The translations under genes and the position numbers were made by a program. A stretch of DNA of 64,000 nt. Source: SG8-30 sp963695085 (lineage in GTDB: Bacteria; Pseudomonadota; Gammaproteobacteria; Steroidobacterales; Steroidobacteraceae). Below, in pieces: positions 10,279 through 19,564 of this stretch. The stretch covers positions 186,001 to 250,000 of the forward strand of contig CAVOFV010000003.1 of the NCBI GenBank assembly GCA_963695085.1, given 5' to 3'. The notes under the pieces were generated by a model. That model saw only the letters and a program-made list of their open reading frames with translations, made no database searches and had not been told where the DNA came from. Numbering within the stretch: the stretch's first letter is position 1; the number at the start of each line of letters is the position of its first letter.

Positions 10279-10950
10279 TCAATGAGCGTGATCATGACCC
10301 TGGTGACCGTCATCGCGGTCGGCTGGTTCCGCATCAGATGTTGCACCGGCGTGGCCGTCTTGGCCAGCGCCGCCGTGGTCCATCGCGGAACAATCGCGCT
10401 CGTGCCCTGCCTGGCCGCAACCAGTCCCGCCCATCGTATGGCTGTCCTTCAGGACCCCGTATTCTTCGGCGGTCAATTGTGGAAGCTGCCTGACAAAGGC
10501 CACCAGGCCCCACAGGCTCCGGTCGTCGTGGCTCGCGCCCCAGGCCGGCATACCGGTCATCTTCAGGCCGTGCTTGATGACCCAGAAATCCGCAGCCGGA
10601 GTACCCGTACGGCCGGCTGCCGTCAAGTCGGGAGGCCGCGGATTCAGGCCGCCGCGCAGCTCACTGCTGGCCGTCCCCGGCGCCAGGTGACAACCCGCAC
10701 ACATCGCCGCGTAGTGCCCGGCTCCGTTGCGAATCAGCGCCGGCTCGGCGAGATTCGGCACGACCAGGGTCGCGGAACGCGCCGCCACCGAACTGTCCCG
10801 GACCCGTTCCAGGAACTCCGACGTCACGCGCCAGTGCGGCGCGTCGGCCGCGACGTTGTATAACCCCGTCCAGGCCACCGCCATGCCGGCCAGCAGTATG
10901 GCGGCTGGGAGAACTGCTGCCACGACCCACCACCGCGACGACTTCGCCAT
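10279..10950 (-). CDS. Membrane-anchored c-type cytochrome with His/Asp-rich tail
   Basis: This is a 223-residue class I cytochrome c. Residues 8-30 form a signal-anchor (VVAAVLPAAILLAGMAVAW). The single haem motif is CAGCH, with a candidate axial methionine in LKMTGMPAWG and the following LWGLVAFVRQLP helix. After the cytochrome fold comes a tail of about 50 residues rich in His, Asp, Gly and Cys (for example DDGHQGHDHAH at the end), which could bind metal. It has a clear GGAG ribosome site before ATG 10950 and lies just upstream of cusR. The role is not known; electron transfer linked to periplasmic copper redox chemistry is an inference from the tail and the neighbours. Confidence 0.85.
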   Translation of the reverse strand: MAKSSRWWVVAAVLPAAILLAGMAVAWTGLYNVAADAPHWRVTSEFLERVRDSSVAARSATLVVPNLAEPALIRNGAGHYAAMCAGCHLAPGTASSELRGGLNPRPPDLTAAGRTGTPAADFWVIKHGLKMTGMPAWGASHDDRSLWGLVAFVRQLPQLTAEEYGVLKDSHTMGGTGCGQAGHERDCSAMDHGGAGQDGHAGATSDAEPADRDDGHQGHDHAH

Positions 10951-11137
10951 TGATCATCTCCGACGCATTAGCGCGGAGCCGACTATAGGGGCCAAATATC
11001 TCACATCTGTCGCGGTCGTCGAGGCAGGCGACGCCTGACCGGAACCGGCTCTCGCCCGGCGGCTGACCGGCAGATGCCGTCGCAGCGTCGCGCACGCGCT
11101 CGCAATATCAGCGGCACCGGCGCGCACGCCAGCCTGC

Positions 11138-11506
11138 TCAGTTCTTTGCGCAGCAGTCCTTGGCCATCTCCCGGTGTGCCGCCGCCAGCTGGCGATTCTC
11201 CGCCGCGATCGCCTTGTACTGCGTGACCAGCCGCTCGCAATGTCCGACGATAGATGCACGACCTCCCTTGGACGGGCCACCCGCGCGGTACGTCCGGGCC
11301 ATCGCCTCATGTTGGACCGCCTTGTCAACGGCCGCTGTCGCCTCGGCCTCATACGCCTGGGCGATAGCCTCGTGATCCGCGGCGGTTCTCGCGGACTCGA
11401 TCTGCGTCGCGCTCACGGGATGGTGGGGCTCAGCATCGGCCCATGCACCACCGGACAGCAGTAATGCCGCAACGCCCGCGCCCAGTACTTTGGATATCAG
11501 TCTCAT
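11138..11506 (-). CDS. Small secreted protein of unknown function in the copper locus
   Basis: This is a 122-residue protein with a standard signal peptide (MRLISKVLGAGVAALLLSGG, cleavage near AWA-DA). The mature part is mostly alpha-helical and alanine-rich, with repeated HEAxA-type stretches (ADHEAIAQAYEAEATA, VQHEAMARTYRAG) and a C-terminal CC pair in AKDCCAKN. The histidines, cysteines and position suggest a periplasmic metal-associated role, but I do not recognise a named family. ATG 11506 is chosen over longer upstream frames because GGAG lies seven bases before it and the signal peptide starts there. It is 187 bases upstream of the cytochrome gene on the same strand. Confidence 0.72.
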   Translation of the reverse strand: MRLISKVLGAGVAALLLSGGAWADAEPHHPVSATQIESARTAADHEAIAQAYEAEATAAVDKAVQHEAMARTYRAGGPSKGGRASIVGHCERLVTQYKAIAAENRQLAAAHREMAKDCCAKN

Positions 11507-11828
11507 GATGGCTCTCCGTTCGTATGCAACTGTGTTACCAACAAGCTTGTGTGCCGCGCCGATCCAGTCGCAGATGGCACCGGCCACTCGGGACACAGCG
11601 CCATGCTCGTCGTCAGACTTCTCGAAACGGTCGCCGCCGCCCCGCTTTAGGTACAAGCCGCAGGCGCCAAGTGCAGGCCCGCATATTCACTCTTGGGCTG
11701 TTCCCGGCGAGAGGCCGTACCGGGCGGCGTGACCGCTCCGCGCTGTGATAAAATTCGAGCGATAAACAACCCGCCCGGAACAAGCTTTCGCCGGACCTCG
11801 GCAGCCGGGCCCTCAGGAGCCCCCATCC
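11507..11828. promoter_or_regulatory. Intergenic region upstream of icd and of the copper locus
   Basis: These 322 bases separate two divergent genes and hold no convincing coding sequence. The A/T-rich patch at about 11744-11764 (TGTGATAAAATT) resembles a -10 element for icd, but I see no well-spaced -35 box. The other side should carry the promoter of the small secreted protein. No operator palindrome stands out. Confidence 0.35.
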
Positions 11829-13130
11829 ATGACCAACGTGACGATCACGCCCCCCGCGACGGGCGCCAAGATCAGCATCCGCAACGGCAAGCTGACGGTC
11901 CCCGACCACCCGATCATCCCTTTCATCGAGGGCGACGGCACCGGCGCCGACATCTGGCGCGCCAGCGTGCGCGTGCTGGACGCAGCCGTGGCCAAGGCCT
12001 ACGGCGGGCGACGCAAGATATCGTGGATGGAGGTATACGCCGGCGAGAAGGCCAACAACCTGATGAACTCGTGGCTGCCGGACGCGACCGTCGAGGCCTG
12101 CCGCGAGTACCTGGTGTCCATCAAGGGCCCGCTGACCACGCCGATCGGCGGCGGCATCCGCTCGCTGAACGTCGCGCTGCGCCAGATGCTGGACCTGTAC
12201 GTGTGCCTACGACCGGTGCGCTGGTTCAAGGGCGTGCCATCGCCGGTGCGCATGCCGGAAAAGGTGGACATGGTGATCTTCCGCGAGAACACCGAGGACA
12301 TCTACGCCGGCATCGAGTTCGAGGCCGGCTCGGCGGAGAACGCGAAGTTCCTCGAACTGTTCAAGGGCGCCTTTCCCAAGCTGTACGGCAAGATCCGCTT
12401 CCCGGAGTCCTCGGGCATCGGCATCAAGCCGGTCTCGAAGGATGGCACCGAGCGCCTGATGCGCGCCGCCATCCTGTACGCGGTCGCCAACAAGCGCAAG
12501 AGCGTGACGATTGTCCACAAGGGCAACATCATGAAGTACACGGAGGGCGCGTTCCGCAACTGGGGCTACGGGCTGGCCGAAACCGAGTTTGCGGATTCGA
12601 CCTACACCTGGGACCAGTGGGAACGGACCGTTGCCGCCAAGGGCGCCAAGGCTGCCAATGAGGAGCAGAAGGCGGCGCTGGCCGCCGGCCGCGTGCTGAT
12701 CAAGGACGCCATTGCCGACATCACGCTGCAGCAGGTGCTGACGCGACCGGAGGAGTTCGACGTCATCGCGACCATGAACCTGAACGGCGACTACCTGTCG
12801 GACGCGCTCGCCGCGCAGGTCGGTGGCATCGGCATCGCGCCGGGCGGCAACGTCAACTACGTGACCGGCCACGCGGTGTTCGAAGCCACGCATGGAACGG
12901 CGCCGAAGTACGCCAACCTCGACAAGGTCAACCCGAGTTCGGTCGTCCTGTCGGGCGAAATGATGCTGAGGTACCTGGGCTGGACCGAGGCGGCCGACCT
13001 GATCATCAAGGCAATGGACAAGAGCATCGCCGACAAGGTCGTCACCTACGACTTCGCCCGCCTCATGGATGGCGCGACCGAGGTCAAGTGCAGCGAGTTC
13101 GGTGACACCCTGATCAAGAACATGGGTTGA
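11829..13130 (+). CDS. icd: NADP-dependent isocitrate dehydrogenase
   Basis: This is the TCA-cycle enzyme converting isocitrate to 2-oxoglutarate with NADP in the cytoplasm. Its 433 residues closely follow the E. coli-type dimeric Icd, including PIIPFIEGDGTGADIW, GGGIRSLNVALRQ, VIFRENTEDIYAGIEF, VHKGNIMKYTEG and FEATHGTAPKYA. Serine 112 in GIRSLNVALRQ corresponds to the serine that AceK phosphorylates in E. coli (Ser113), which matters because aceK is the next gene. The ATG at 11829 follows a CAGGAG-type ribosome site. aceK begins 17 bases after the stop on the same strand. Confidence 0.97.
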   Translation: MTNVTITPPATGAKISIRNGKLTVPDHPIIPFIEGDGTGADIWRASVRVLDAAVAKAYGGRRKISWMEVYAGEKANNLMNSWLPDATVEACREYLVSIKGPLTTPIGGGIRSLNVALRQMLDLYVCLRPVRWFKGVPSPVRMPEKVDMVIFRENTEDIYAGIEFEAGSAENAKFLELFKGAFPKLYGKIRFPESSGIGIKPVSKDGTERLMRAAILYAVANKRKSVTIVHKGNIMKYTEGAFRNWGYGLAETEFADSTYTWDQWERTVAAKGAKAANEEQKAALAAGRVLIKDAIADITLQQVLTRPEEFDVIATMNLNGDYLSDALAAQVGGIGIAPGGNVNYVTGHAVFEATHGTAPKYANLDKVNPSSVVLSGEMMLRYLGWTEAADLIIKAMDKSIADKVVTYDFARLMDGATEVKCSEFGDTLIKNMG

Positions 13131-13146
13131 ACCTGCAGCGCCGGCC

Positions 13147-14895
13147 TTGGGCAAGCGCGACACGCCGTTCACCGCCGAGGATGCCCTGGCGCAACGTTGC
13201 GCCAGGGCGATCGTCGACGCCTTCGCCTATTACAACCACGAGTTCGGCGCGATCACGCGCCGCGCGCCGGAACGGTTCGAGAATCGCGACTGGACCGGCA
13301 TCCAGAGCGACGTGGTCGAGCGCCTCGACCTGTACACGCAGTGCGTCAACCGCGCCATCGAGGACGTGGTCGGCGAGCTTGGGCCTCGTGCGCGCGACGA
13401 GGCGATCTGGCGAGGCATCAAGACGCAATTCGGCGGCCTGATCGGCGGCCTGCCTGACCCGGAATTCCTCAAGACCTTCTTCAGTTCCATCACGCGACAG
13501 CTGTTCGGCACGGTCGGCGTCAACGACGGCATTGAGTTCTTCGCCCTCGCCCTCGATCCGCTGCGCGGTATCGATTCCGAAGTCGTGACCAACACGTATC
13601 CGAATCGCGGCTCGCTCGAGTTGCTGTTCGAGGAGCTGCTGTCCGACTTCCGGTTCCGCACGCCGTGGCGGGACTTCGAAGGCAGTGTTCGCCACGTCGT
13701 TGCCGACGTGCGCCTGTACCTCGCGCGCGCCGGCCAACACCGCCAGGTGCGCCGCGTCGAAGTGATCAGGCCGGTTTTCTACCAGATGTCGCGTGCCTAC
13801 GTGGTCGGCCGGCTCGGCGGTGATGACTGGACGCTGCCGCTGGCGATCGCCTTCCGCAACGACGACCGCGGCGTGCTCGTGGACGCCGTGATGCTCGACG
13901 AGGCCGAAGTCTCGGTGCTGTTCAGCTTCACCCGCTCGTATTTCCACGTCGACCTCGAGCGTGTCGGCGAGGCGGTGCTGTTCCTCAGGTCCATCCTGCC
14001 GCGCAAGCCCGTCTCGGAGCTGTTCACCGTGCTGGGACGCGCCAAGCAGGGCAAGACCGAGCGCTTCCGGGAGATCTTCGGTCACCTGGAACGGACCGAC
14101 GACCGGTTCGTGACGGCTCCAGGCGAAAAGGGCCTGGTGATGGTCTGTTTCACGCTGCCGTCGTTCGATGTCGTATTCAAGGTCATCCGCGACCGCTTCC
14201 CGGACGTGAAGAACGTGCGGCGCGAGGAAGTGCTGGCGAAGTATGACCTCGTGTTCAAGCATGACCGGGCCGGCCGCCTGGTCGATGCGCAGGAGTTCAA
14301 GGACCTGCGCTTTCCGAGGCAGCGCTTCGGGACCGGGCTGCTGGACGAGCTGGCGGGAGAATGCGCGGAGACCGTGCGCGTCGAGGGCGACGACGTGATC
14401 GTCAGCCACCTGTACATCGAGCGCCGCATGTCGCCCCTCAACCTGTACCTGCGCAGCGCCTCGCGCGAACAGGCTGAGCTGGCGGTGATCGACTATGGAC
14501 AGGCGATCCGGGATCTCGCCTCCACGAACATATTCCCGGGCGACCTGCTGTTGAAGAACTTCGGCGTGACCCGCCACGGCCGCGTCATCTTCTACGACTA
14601 CGACGAATTGTGCCGCGTCACCGATTGCCGTTTTCGCGACCTGCCCGAGGCTGAGAGCGACGAGGATGAGATGCGTGCCGAGAGCTGGTTCTACGTCGCC
14701 GACAACGACGTGTTCCCCGAGACTTTCATCAAGTTCCTGGGCTTCGACGACCACCTGCGGCAGGTGTTCCTGGACCGGCATGGCCCGCTGCTCGAAGCGG
14801 CCTGGTGGCGCGACCTGCAGGAACGGCTGACGGCCGGCGAAGTCGTCGAGGTGCTGCCGTACCAGCCATACCGCCTGAGGGTCGCCCCGCAATAG
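13147..14895 (+). CDS. aceK: Isocitrate dehydrogenase kinase/phosphatase
   Basis: AceK phosphorylates and dephosphorylates Icd, steering isocitrate between the TCA cycle and the glyoxylate bypass. The 582-residue frame shows the family hallmarks ERFENRDWTGIQ near the N-terminus, GMVMVCFTLPSF-like KGLVMVCFTLPSFDVVFKVI in the middle, ERRMSPLNLYL, and DYGQAIRDLASTNIFPGDLL followed by VTRHGRVIFYDYDELC. No ATG or GTG is available near the N-terminus; the only plausible start is TTG at 13147, 17 bases after the icd stop, with a poor ribosome site. This suggests low or coupled translation. The placement directly behind icd rather than behind aceA/aceB is notable. Confidence 0.94.
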   Translation: MGKRDTPFTAEDALAQRCARAIVDAFAYYNHEFGAITRRAPERFENRDWTGIQSDVVERLDLYTQCVNRAIEDVVGELGPRARDEAIWRGIKTQFGGLIGGLPDPEFLKTFFSSITRQLFGTVGVNDGIEFFALALDPLRGIDSEVVTNTYPNRGSLELLFEELLSDFRFRTPWRDFEGSVRHVVADVRLYLARAGQHRQVRRVEVIRPVFYQMSRAYVVGRLGGDDWTLPLAIAFRNDDRGVLVDAVMLDEAEVSVLFSFTRSYFHVDLERVGEAVLFLRSILPRKPVSELFTVLGRAKQGKTERFREIFGHLERTDDRFVTAPGEKGLVMVCFTLPSFDVVFKVIRDRFPDVKNVRREEVLAKYDLVFKHDRAGRLVDAQEFKDLRFPRQRFGTGLLDELAGECAETVRVEGDDVIVSHLYIERRMSPLNLYLRSASREQAELAVIDYGQAIRDLASTNIFPGDLLLKNFGVTRHGRVIFYDYDELCRVTDCRFRDLPEAESDEDEMRAESWFYVADNDVFPETFIKFLGFDDHLRQVFLDRHGPLLEAAWWRDLQERLTAGEVVEVLPYQPYRLRVAPQ

Positions 14896-14990
14896 GCACG
14901 AGGCCGGGCTCGGCTTCCCCCTGGGGTCTCCTCACTCGTCCGGACCACACGAGACGCCAACAGGCTCCCCGGCCAGCCACCGCCGCGCCG

Positions 14991-16013
14991 TCAGATGCGG
15001 GTCAGCCAGCCGTGGCGGTCCGGCCTTTCCCCGGTCTGGATGCCGACCAGCGCGGCCCTCAGTTCACTGGTCTTGCGTCCGAGCTCACCGGTACCGACGC
15101 GGTGTTCCTGGTCGCGATGGATCATGGTGCCGATGCCGGCCAGCACGGCGGCCGTGCCCGACAGGGCGGCTTCGCCGTCCTTGATCCATGCCAGCATCTC
15201 GGCGACCGTGAACACGCGTTCCTCCACCTTGAAGCCGAGCTCCGGGGCGATGCGCAGCAACGAGTCGCGCGTGATGCCGTGCAGGAACGTCGTGTCGAGG
15301 CTGCGGGTCAGGATCTGTCCGTCGCGGATCAGCAGGAAATTGGCCGCGCCAGTCTCCTGCACGCCGTCGTCGGGGCAAAACAGCACCTGGTCCACCTTGT
15401 GCTTGCGGCGGGCCGCCACCGTCGGCCCCATGGCCGCCGCGTAATTGCCGCCCGTCTTGACCATGCCCAGGTGCGGCGCGCAGCGCATCGCGTGGTCCTC
15501 GACGTAGATGCGCAACGGCTTGGCGCCGCCGGCGAAGTAGTCCCATACCGGGCTGGCCAGCACCATCAACGTGAGCTGGTCCGGCGGCACCGTTGCGGCG
15601 CCGATGTTCGGCGTGGTGCCGTACAGGATCGGGCGCATGTACAAGGCGCCCGGCGCCTCGGGCACCTGCTTGCGGCAGCGGTCGATGACGGTCCGGATCA
15701 TCTCGGTCAGCTGCGCCGTGTCCGGTTCAGGCAATGCGAGCGCGCGTGCGCTTTGCCGCATGCGCTCGACGTGGCGGTCCATCCTGAAGACATTGATGCT
15801 GCCATCGGCCCAGCGATAGGCCTTGAAGCCCTCGAAGCAGGTGCTGCAGTAGTGCAGCACGTGTGCCGCCGGGCTGATCTCGATCGGCCCGGTCTTGCGG
15901 ACTTCGTGCTCCGACCAGCGGCCGTCGCGGTAGGTGGCAACCGCCATGGTGTCTGCGAGCAGGCTGCCGAACGGAGGGCGGGGGGTCTGCGATGGTTTGA
16001 TCTGGGCATTCAT
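14991..16013 (-). CDS. ilvE: Branched-chain amino acid aminotransferase (type II)
   Basis: This PLP enzyme interconverts leucine, isoleucine and valine with their 2-keto acids. The 340-residue protein matches the longer, eukaryote-like BCAT class: HVLHYCSTCFEGFKAYRW, RMRQSARALALPE, ALYMRPILYGT, the K-T-GGNYAAAMG block that carries the PLP lysine in this class, and CPDDGVQETGAANFLLI. It lies six bases behind bkdB on the same strand. The aminotransferase therefore probably feeds keto acids straight into the branched-chain dehydrogenase complex encoded upstream. It converges with aceK. Confidence 0.95.
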   Translation of the reverse strand: MNAQIKPSQTPRPPFGSLLADTMAVATYRDGRWSEHEVRKTGPIEISPAAHVLHYCSTCFEGFKAYRWADGSINVFRMDRHVERMRQSARALALPEPDTAQLTEMIRTVIDRCRKQVPEAPGALYMRPILYGTTPNIGAATVPPDQLTLMVLASPVWDYFAGGAKPLRIYVEDHAMRCAPHLGMVKTGGNYAAAMGPTVAARRKHKVDQVLFCPDDGVQETGAANFLLIRDGQILTRSLDTTFLHGITRDSLLRIAPELGFKVEERVFTVAEMLAWIKDGEAALSGTAAVLAGIGTMIHRDQEHRVGTGELGRKTSELRAALVGIQTGERPDRHGWLTRI

Positions 16014-16019
16014 AACGGT

Positions 16020-17235
16020 TCAGTCCTGGATGAAGAGGGTTGCCGGATGTTCGAGATATTCCCTGAGCGACTGGATCATTGCCGCGGCGTCGAAGCCGTC
16101 GACGAAGCGATGATCAAAGGACGACGACAGGTTCATCATGCGCCGCACAGTGACCGCGCCCTCGACGACCACCGGCCTGTCGACCGCCTTGTTGATGCCG
16201 ATGATGGCGACTTCCGGCGCATTGATCACGGGAGTCGAGGCGATGCCGCCGAGCTTGCCGAGGCTCGTCACGGTGATCGTCGATCCGCCGAGTTCGTCTT
16301 TCCTCGCCTTGTTGCTGCGCGCCGCTTCGGACAGGCGGCCGATCTCGGCGGCGAGGTCGTACAATGCCAGCGCCTCGGCGTTCCTGACCACGGGGACCTT
16401 CAGCCCATCGGGCGTCTGGGTCGCGACCCCGACGTGCACCGCTCGGTGGCGGACGATCACGCCGCGCTCTTCGTCATAGGTCGCATTGCATTGTGGGAAG
16501 CCTTCGAGCACGCGCGTCAGCGCCGCCACGATGAATGGCAGGTAGGTCAGGTTGGGCTGCCCGGCGCCCTTGCGCGAATTCATGAACTGGCGCAGCGACT
16601 CGAGTTCGGTGACGTCCACCTCCTCGACGTAGGCGAAGTGCGGGATGTTGCGCTTGGATTCGCTCATGCGCTGCGCGATGAGGCGCCGCATGCCGATCAC
16701 CTTGACCTCTTCAGTGCCGTTGCGGGCGGCGCGCGGCGCCATGGCCGGTTTCATGCCGCCACCGAGCGCCGCATCCAGGTCGGTGGGCAGAATCCGGCCG
16801 CCGGGTCCCGTGCCGCCGACCTGCGCCAGGTCGACGCCCGATTCGCGCGCGCGACGCCGGGTGGCCGGCGACGCCATGACGCGGCCGGCGGGCATCACTG
16901 CGGCCGCCCTGGCGGTCACGCTGGCGGCTGCCGTGGCAACCGGGGCGGACTCCCGATGCGCAGCCGGCGCGGCCGCCGGTTCTGCGGTGACTGCCTTCGG
17001 TGTCAAAGACGGCCAGGTCGGATCCGACCGCCACCATGTCGCCGGGCTGGCCGCTCACCGAAACCACTGTTCCGCTGACCGGCGCCGGCACCTCGACCGC
17101 CGCCTTGTCGGTCATGACCTCGGCGATAATCTGGTCCTCGGTGACACGGTCGCCGGCCTTCACTTTCCACTCGACGATCTCCGCCTCGACCGTGCCCTCG
17201 CCCAGGTCCGGCATCTTCAAGACGTAGCGGCTCAT
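16020..17235 (-). CDS. bkdB: Lipoamide acyltransferase (E2) of branched-chain keto-acid dehydrogenase, one frameshift
   Basis: E2 is the core of the complex, moving acyl groups from lipoyl-lysine to CoA. The order is: lipoyl domain (residues 1-78, lipoyl lysine K44 in EVMTDKAAVEVP), linker rich in Ala/Pro, E1/E3-binding domain (ASPATRRRARESGVDLAQV), and catalytic acyltransferase domain ending with SSSFDHRFVDGFDAA. The frame breaks once, near 16998. Deleting one base there joins GSDLAVFDT to KAVTAEPAAAP and gives a normal protein of about 405 residues. The gene may be functional with a sequence error, or truly disrupted. The start ATG overlaps the bkdA2 stop (ATGA at 17232-17235). Confidence 0.88.
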
Positions 17236-18248
17236 GCGTCCTCCATCACCGCGCGCAGCGCTGCCGCGACACGGGTCTGGCCCGGAAAGTACTCCCACTC
17301 GAACGCGTGCGGGTACGGCGTGTCCCAGCCCGCCACGCGGCGGATCGGCGCTTCCAGGTCCCAGAAGCACTCTTCCTGGATGGTGGCCGACAGCTCGGCC
17401 CCGAAACCGCAGAACCGCGTCGCCTCGTGCGCGATGACGCAGCGTCCGGTCCGGCTGACTGAACTGCAGACGGTCTGTGCGTCGAGCGGAACCAGGCTGC
17501 GAAGGTCGATGATCTCGGCGTCCAGTCCCTGCTGCGCGGCCGCTGCCACGCACACGTGGACCATCGTCCCGTAGGTGACGATCGTCAGGTCGTTGCCGGC
17601 GCGCACTACCTCGGCGCAGCCAAGCGGCACGGTGTAGTGTCCTTCCGGGACCTCCCCCATGGGGTGCTTGCCCCAGGGCACGGCCGGCTTGTGCGGATCG
17701 CCGTCGAACGGGCCGTTGTAGATCCGCTTCGGTTCGAAAAAGACGACGGGGTCGTCGTCCTCGATCGAGGCGATCAGCAGGCCTTTTGCGTCGTATGGAT
17801 TGGACGGCATGACCACCTTGATGCCGCTCACGTGCGTGAAGACGGCCTCGGGACTCTGCGAGTGCGTCTGGCCGCCGCGGATGCCGCCGCCGCAGGGCGT
17901 GCGAATCGTCACCGGCGCCCAGAACTCGCCCGCGCTGCGGTAGCGCAGGCGCGACAACTCACTGACGATCTGATCGTAGGCCGGGTAGATGTAATCGGCA
18001 AACTGGATTTCCGCTATTGGCCGCAGGCCGTTGACGCCCATGCCGATCGCCGCGGCCACGATGCCACCCTCCGCGATCGGCGTGTCCAGTACGCGGTGCT
18101 CGCCGTACTTGCGCTGCAGGCCATCGGTGCAACGGAACACGCCGCCGAAGTAGCCGACGTCCTCGCCCAGTACGACGACCGACGGGTCGCGGCCGAGCAT
18201 GACATCCATGGCCGAGTTGAGCGCCTGGATCATGTTCATGTTCGGCAT
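17232..18248 (-). CDS. bkdA2: Branched-chain keto-acid dehydrogenase E1 beta subunit
   Basis: Together with E1 alpha this subunit decarboxylates branched-chain 2-keto acids using thiamine diphosphate. The 338-residue frame is intact and typical: VVVLGEDVGYFGGVFR, LDTPIAEGGIVAAAIGMG, PIAEIQFADYIYPAYDQI, PSNPYDAKGLLIASI and EIIDLRSLVPLDAQTV. It starts three bases after the E1 alpha stop and overlaps bkdB, so the three genes form one operon. Confidence 0.96.
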   Translation of the reverse strand: MPNMNMIQALNSAMDVMLGRDPSVVVLGEDVGYFGGVFRCTDGLQRKYGEHRVLDTPIAEGGIVAAAIGMGVNGLRPIAEIQFADYIYPAYDQIVSELSRLRYRSAGEFWAPVTIRTPCGGGIRGGQTHSQSPEAVFTHVSGIKVVMPSNPYDAKGLLIASIEDDDPVVFFEPKRIYNGPFDGDPHKPAVPWGKHPMGEVPEGHYTVPLGCAEVVRAGNDLTIVTYGTMVHVCVAAAAQQGLDAEIIDLRSLVPLDAQTVCSSVSRTGRCVIAHEATRFCGFGAELSATIQEECFWDLEAPIRRVAGWDTPYPHAFEWEYFPGQTRVAAALRAVMEDA

Positions 18249-18251
18249 GCC

Positions 18252-19490
18252 TCAGTCGCCTCCCAGCTCGGCGCGCAACTGCGCGGCCTGCTTCACGAGG
18301 TGCGCGGGCATCTCCTTGAAGACGTCTTCGAACATCAGCTGCGGATCGAGTCGCGGCGGTTCGTTCAGCGTGCCGTGGCTGATGGCTTCCTTCCACGCTG
18401 CCGCGACGTGCGCATCGAGCTCCTCGACCAGTGCGGCGTGCTGTTGCTCCGTCCAGGCGCCGAGCGCGATCAGGTGCTGCTTGAGGCGTTCGACCGGGTC
18501 GCCCAGCGGCCATTTCTCGTGATCATCCTTGGGCCGGTACTTGGATGGGTCGTCGCTGGTCGAGTGCGCCGCGGCGCGATAGGTCACGTGCTCGATGAGC
18601 GTCGCCCCGACTCCCCTGCGGGCGCGCTCGGCAGCCCACTGCGTCACCGCGTGCACCGCCAGGAAGTCGTTGCCGTCCACACGGATGCCGGCGACCCCGA
18701 ATCCCGGCCCGCGCGAGGCGAAGGTGCAGTCCTCGCCGCCGGCGAACGACTGGAAGGTCGAGATGGCCCACTGGTTGTTCACGACGTTCAGGATGACCGG
18801 CGCCCGATAGACGGCCGCGAATACCATCGCGTGGTGGAAGTCGGCCTCGGCGCTCGAGCCATCGCCGATCCAGCTAGCGGCCAGGTGGTCATCGCCCTTG
18901 ATCGCGGCGGCCATGGCCCAGCCCACGGCCTGCGGGAATTGCGTGGTCAGGTTGCCCGAGATCGAGAAGATGTTGCCGTCGCGCCAGTGGTACATCACGG
19001 GCAGTTGGCGGCCCTTGCACATGTCATTGCGGTTCGACAGCAACTGGCACATGAGGTCCACGACCGGCCGGCCGCGCACGAAGTACAGGCCCTGGTTACG
19101 GTACGAAGGGAACAGCATGTCGCCGGGCCTGAGCGCCATGGCCTGCGCCACGGAGACGGCCTCCTCGCCCAACGAGCGCATGTAGAAGGAGATTCTTCCC
19201 GAGCGGTGCATGCGCTGCATGCGATCGTCGAAGACCCGCGTCAGCAGCATGTGCCGCAGGCCCTGCAGCAGGACCGCCGCATCGATGCCGGGATTCCACG
19301 GGCCGACCGCCTGGTGTCGGTCGTCGAGCACTCGCACCAGTTCGACGGACAGATGCTGGATGTGGCGGACCGCCACCCTGGCGTCGGGCCGGTCGACGGC
19401 TCCCGGCGCAGACAGCTGCAGGTAACTGAAGTCCGGGGCTTCGCCCGGCCTGGAGTACGACTTCGGGACGTAGAGGCGTGACTTGGTCAT
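18252..19490 (-). CDS. bkdA1: Branched-chain keto-acid dehydrogenase E1 alpha subunit
   Basis: This is the thiamine-diphosphate-binding subunit of the complex. The protein shows FDDRMQRMHRSGRISFYMRS, FPSYRNQGLYFVRG and the thiamine-binding region running from WIGDGSSAEADFHHA to LNVVNNQWAIST. The start is set at ATG 19490 (MTKSRLYVPKSY), giving 412 residues, close to the Pseudomonas BkdA1 length. A longer frame to 19580 would run through the intergenic operator region and is unlikely. It is the first gene of the operon bkdA1-A2-B-ilvE. Confidence 0.94.
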   Translation of the reverse strand: MTKSRLYVPKSYSRPGEAPDFSYLQLSAPGAVDRPDARVAVRHIQHLSVELVRVLDDRHQAVGPWNPGIDAAVLLQGLRHMLLTRVFDDRMQRMHRSGRISFYMRSLGEEAVSVAQAMALRPGDMLFPSYRNQGLYFVRGRPVVDLMCQLLSNRNDMCKGRQLPVMYHWRDGNIFSISGNLTTQFPQAVGWAMAAAIKGDDHLAASWIGDGSSAEADFHHAMVFAAVYRAPVILNVVNNQWAISTFQSFAGGEDCTFASRGPGFGVAGIRVDGNDFLAVHAVTQWAAERARRGVGATLIEHVTYRAAAHSTSDDPSKYRPKDDHEKWPLGDPVERLKQHLIALGAWTEQQHAALVEELDAHVAAAWKEAISHGTLNEPPRLDPQLMFEDVFKEMPAHLVKQAAQLRAELGGD

Positions 19491-19564
19491 GGGCAGGTGC
19501 GTCTGGACCCGTTCGGCAGGCGACGTTTTATCGTAACCGCCGTGACTCCCCCATGTTGCATTTG

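Noticed and set aside
14805..17078. Long plus-strand open frame opposite ilvE and bkdB
   Set aside because: Same reason: it mirrors real genes on the minus strand and carries no motif of its own.
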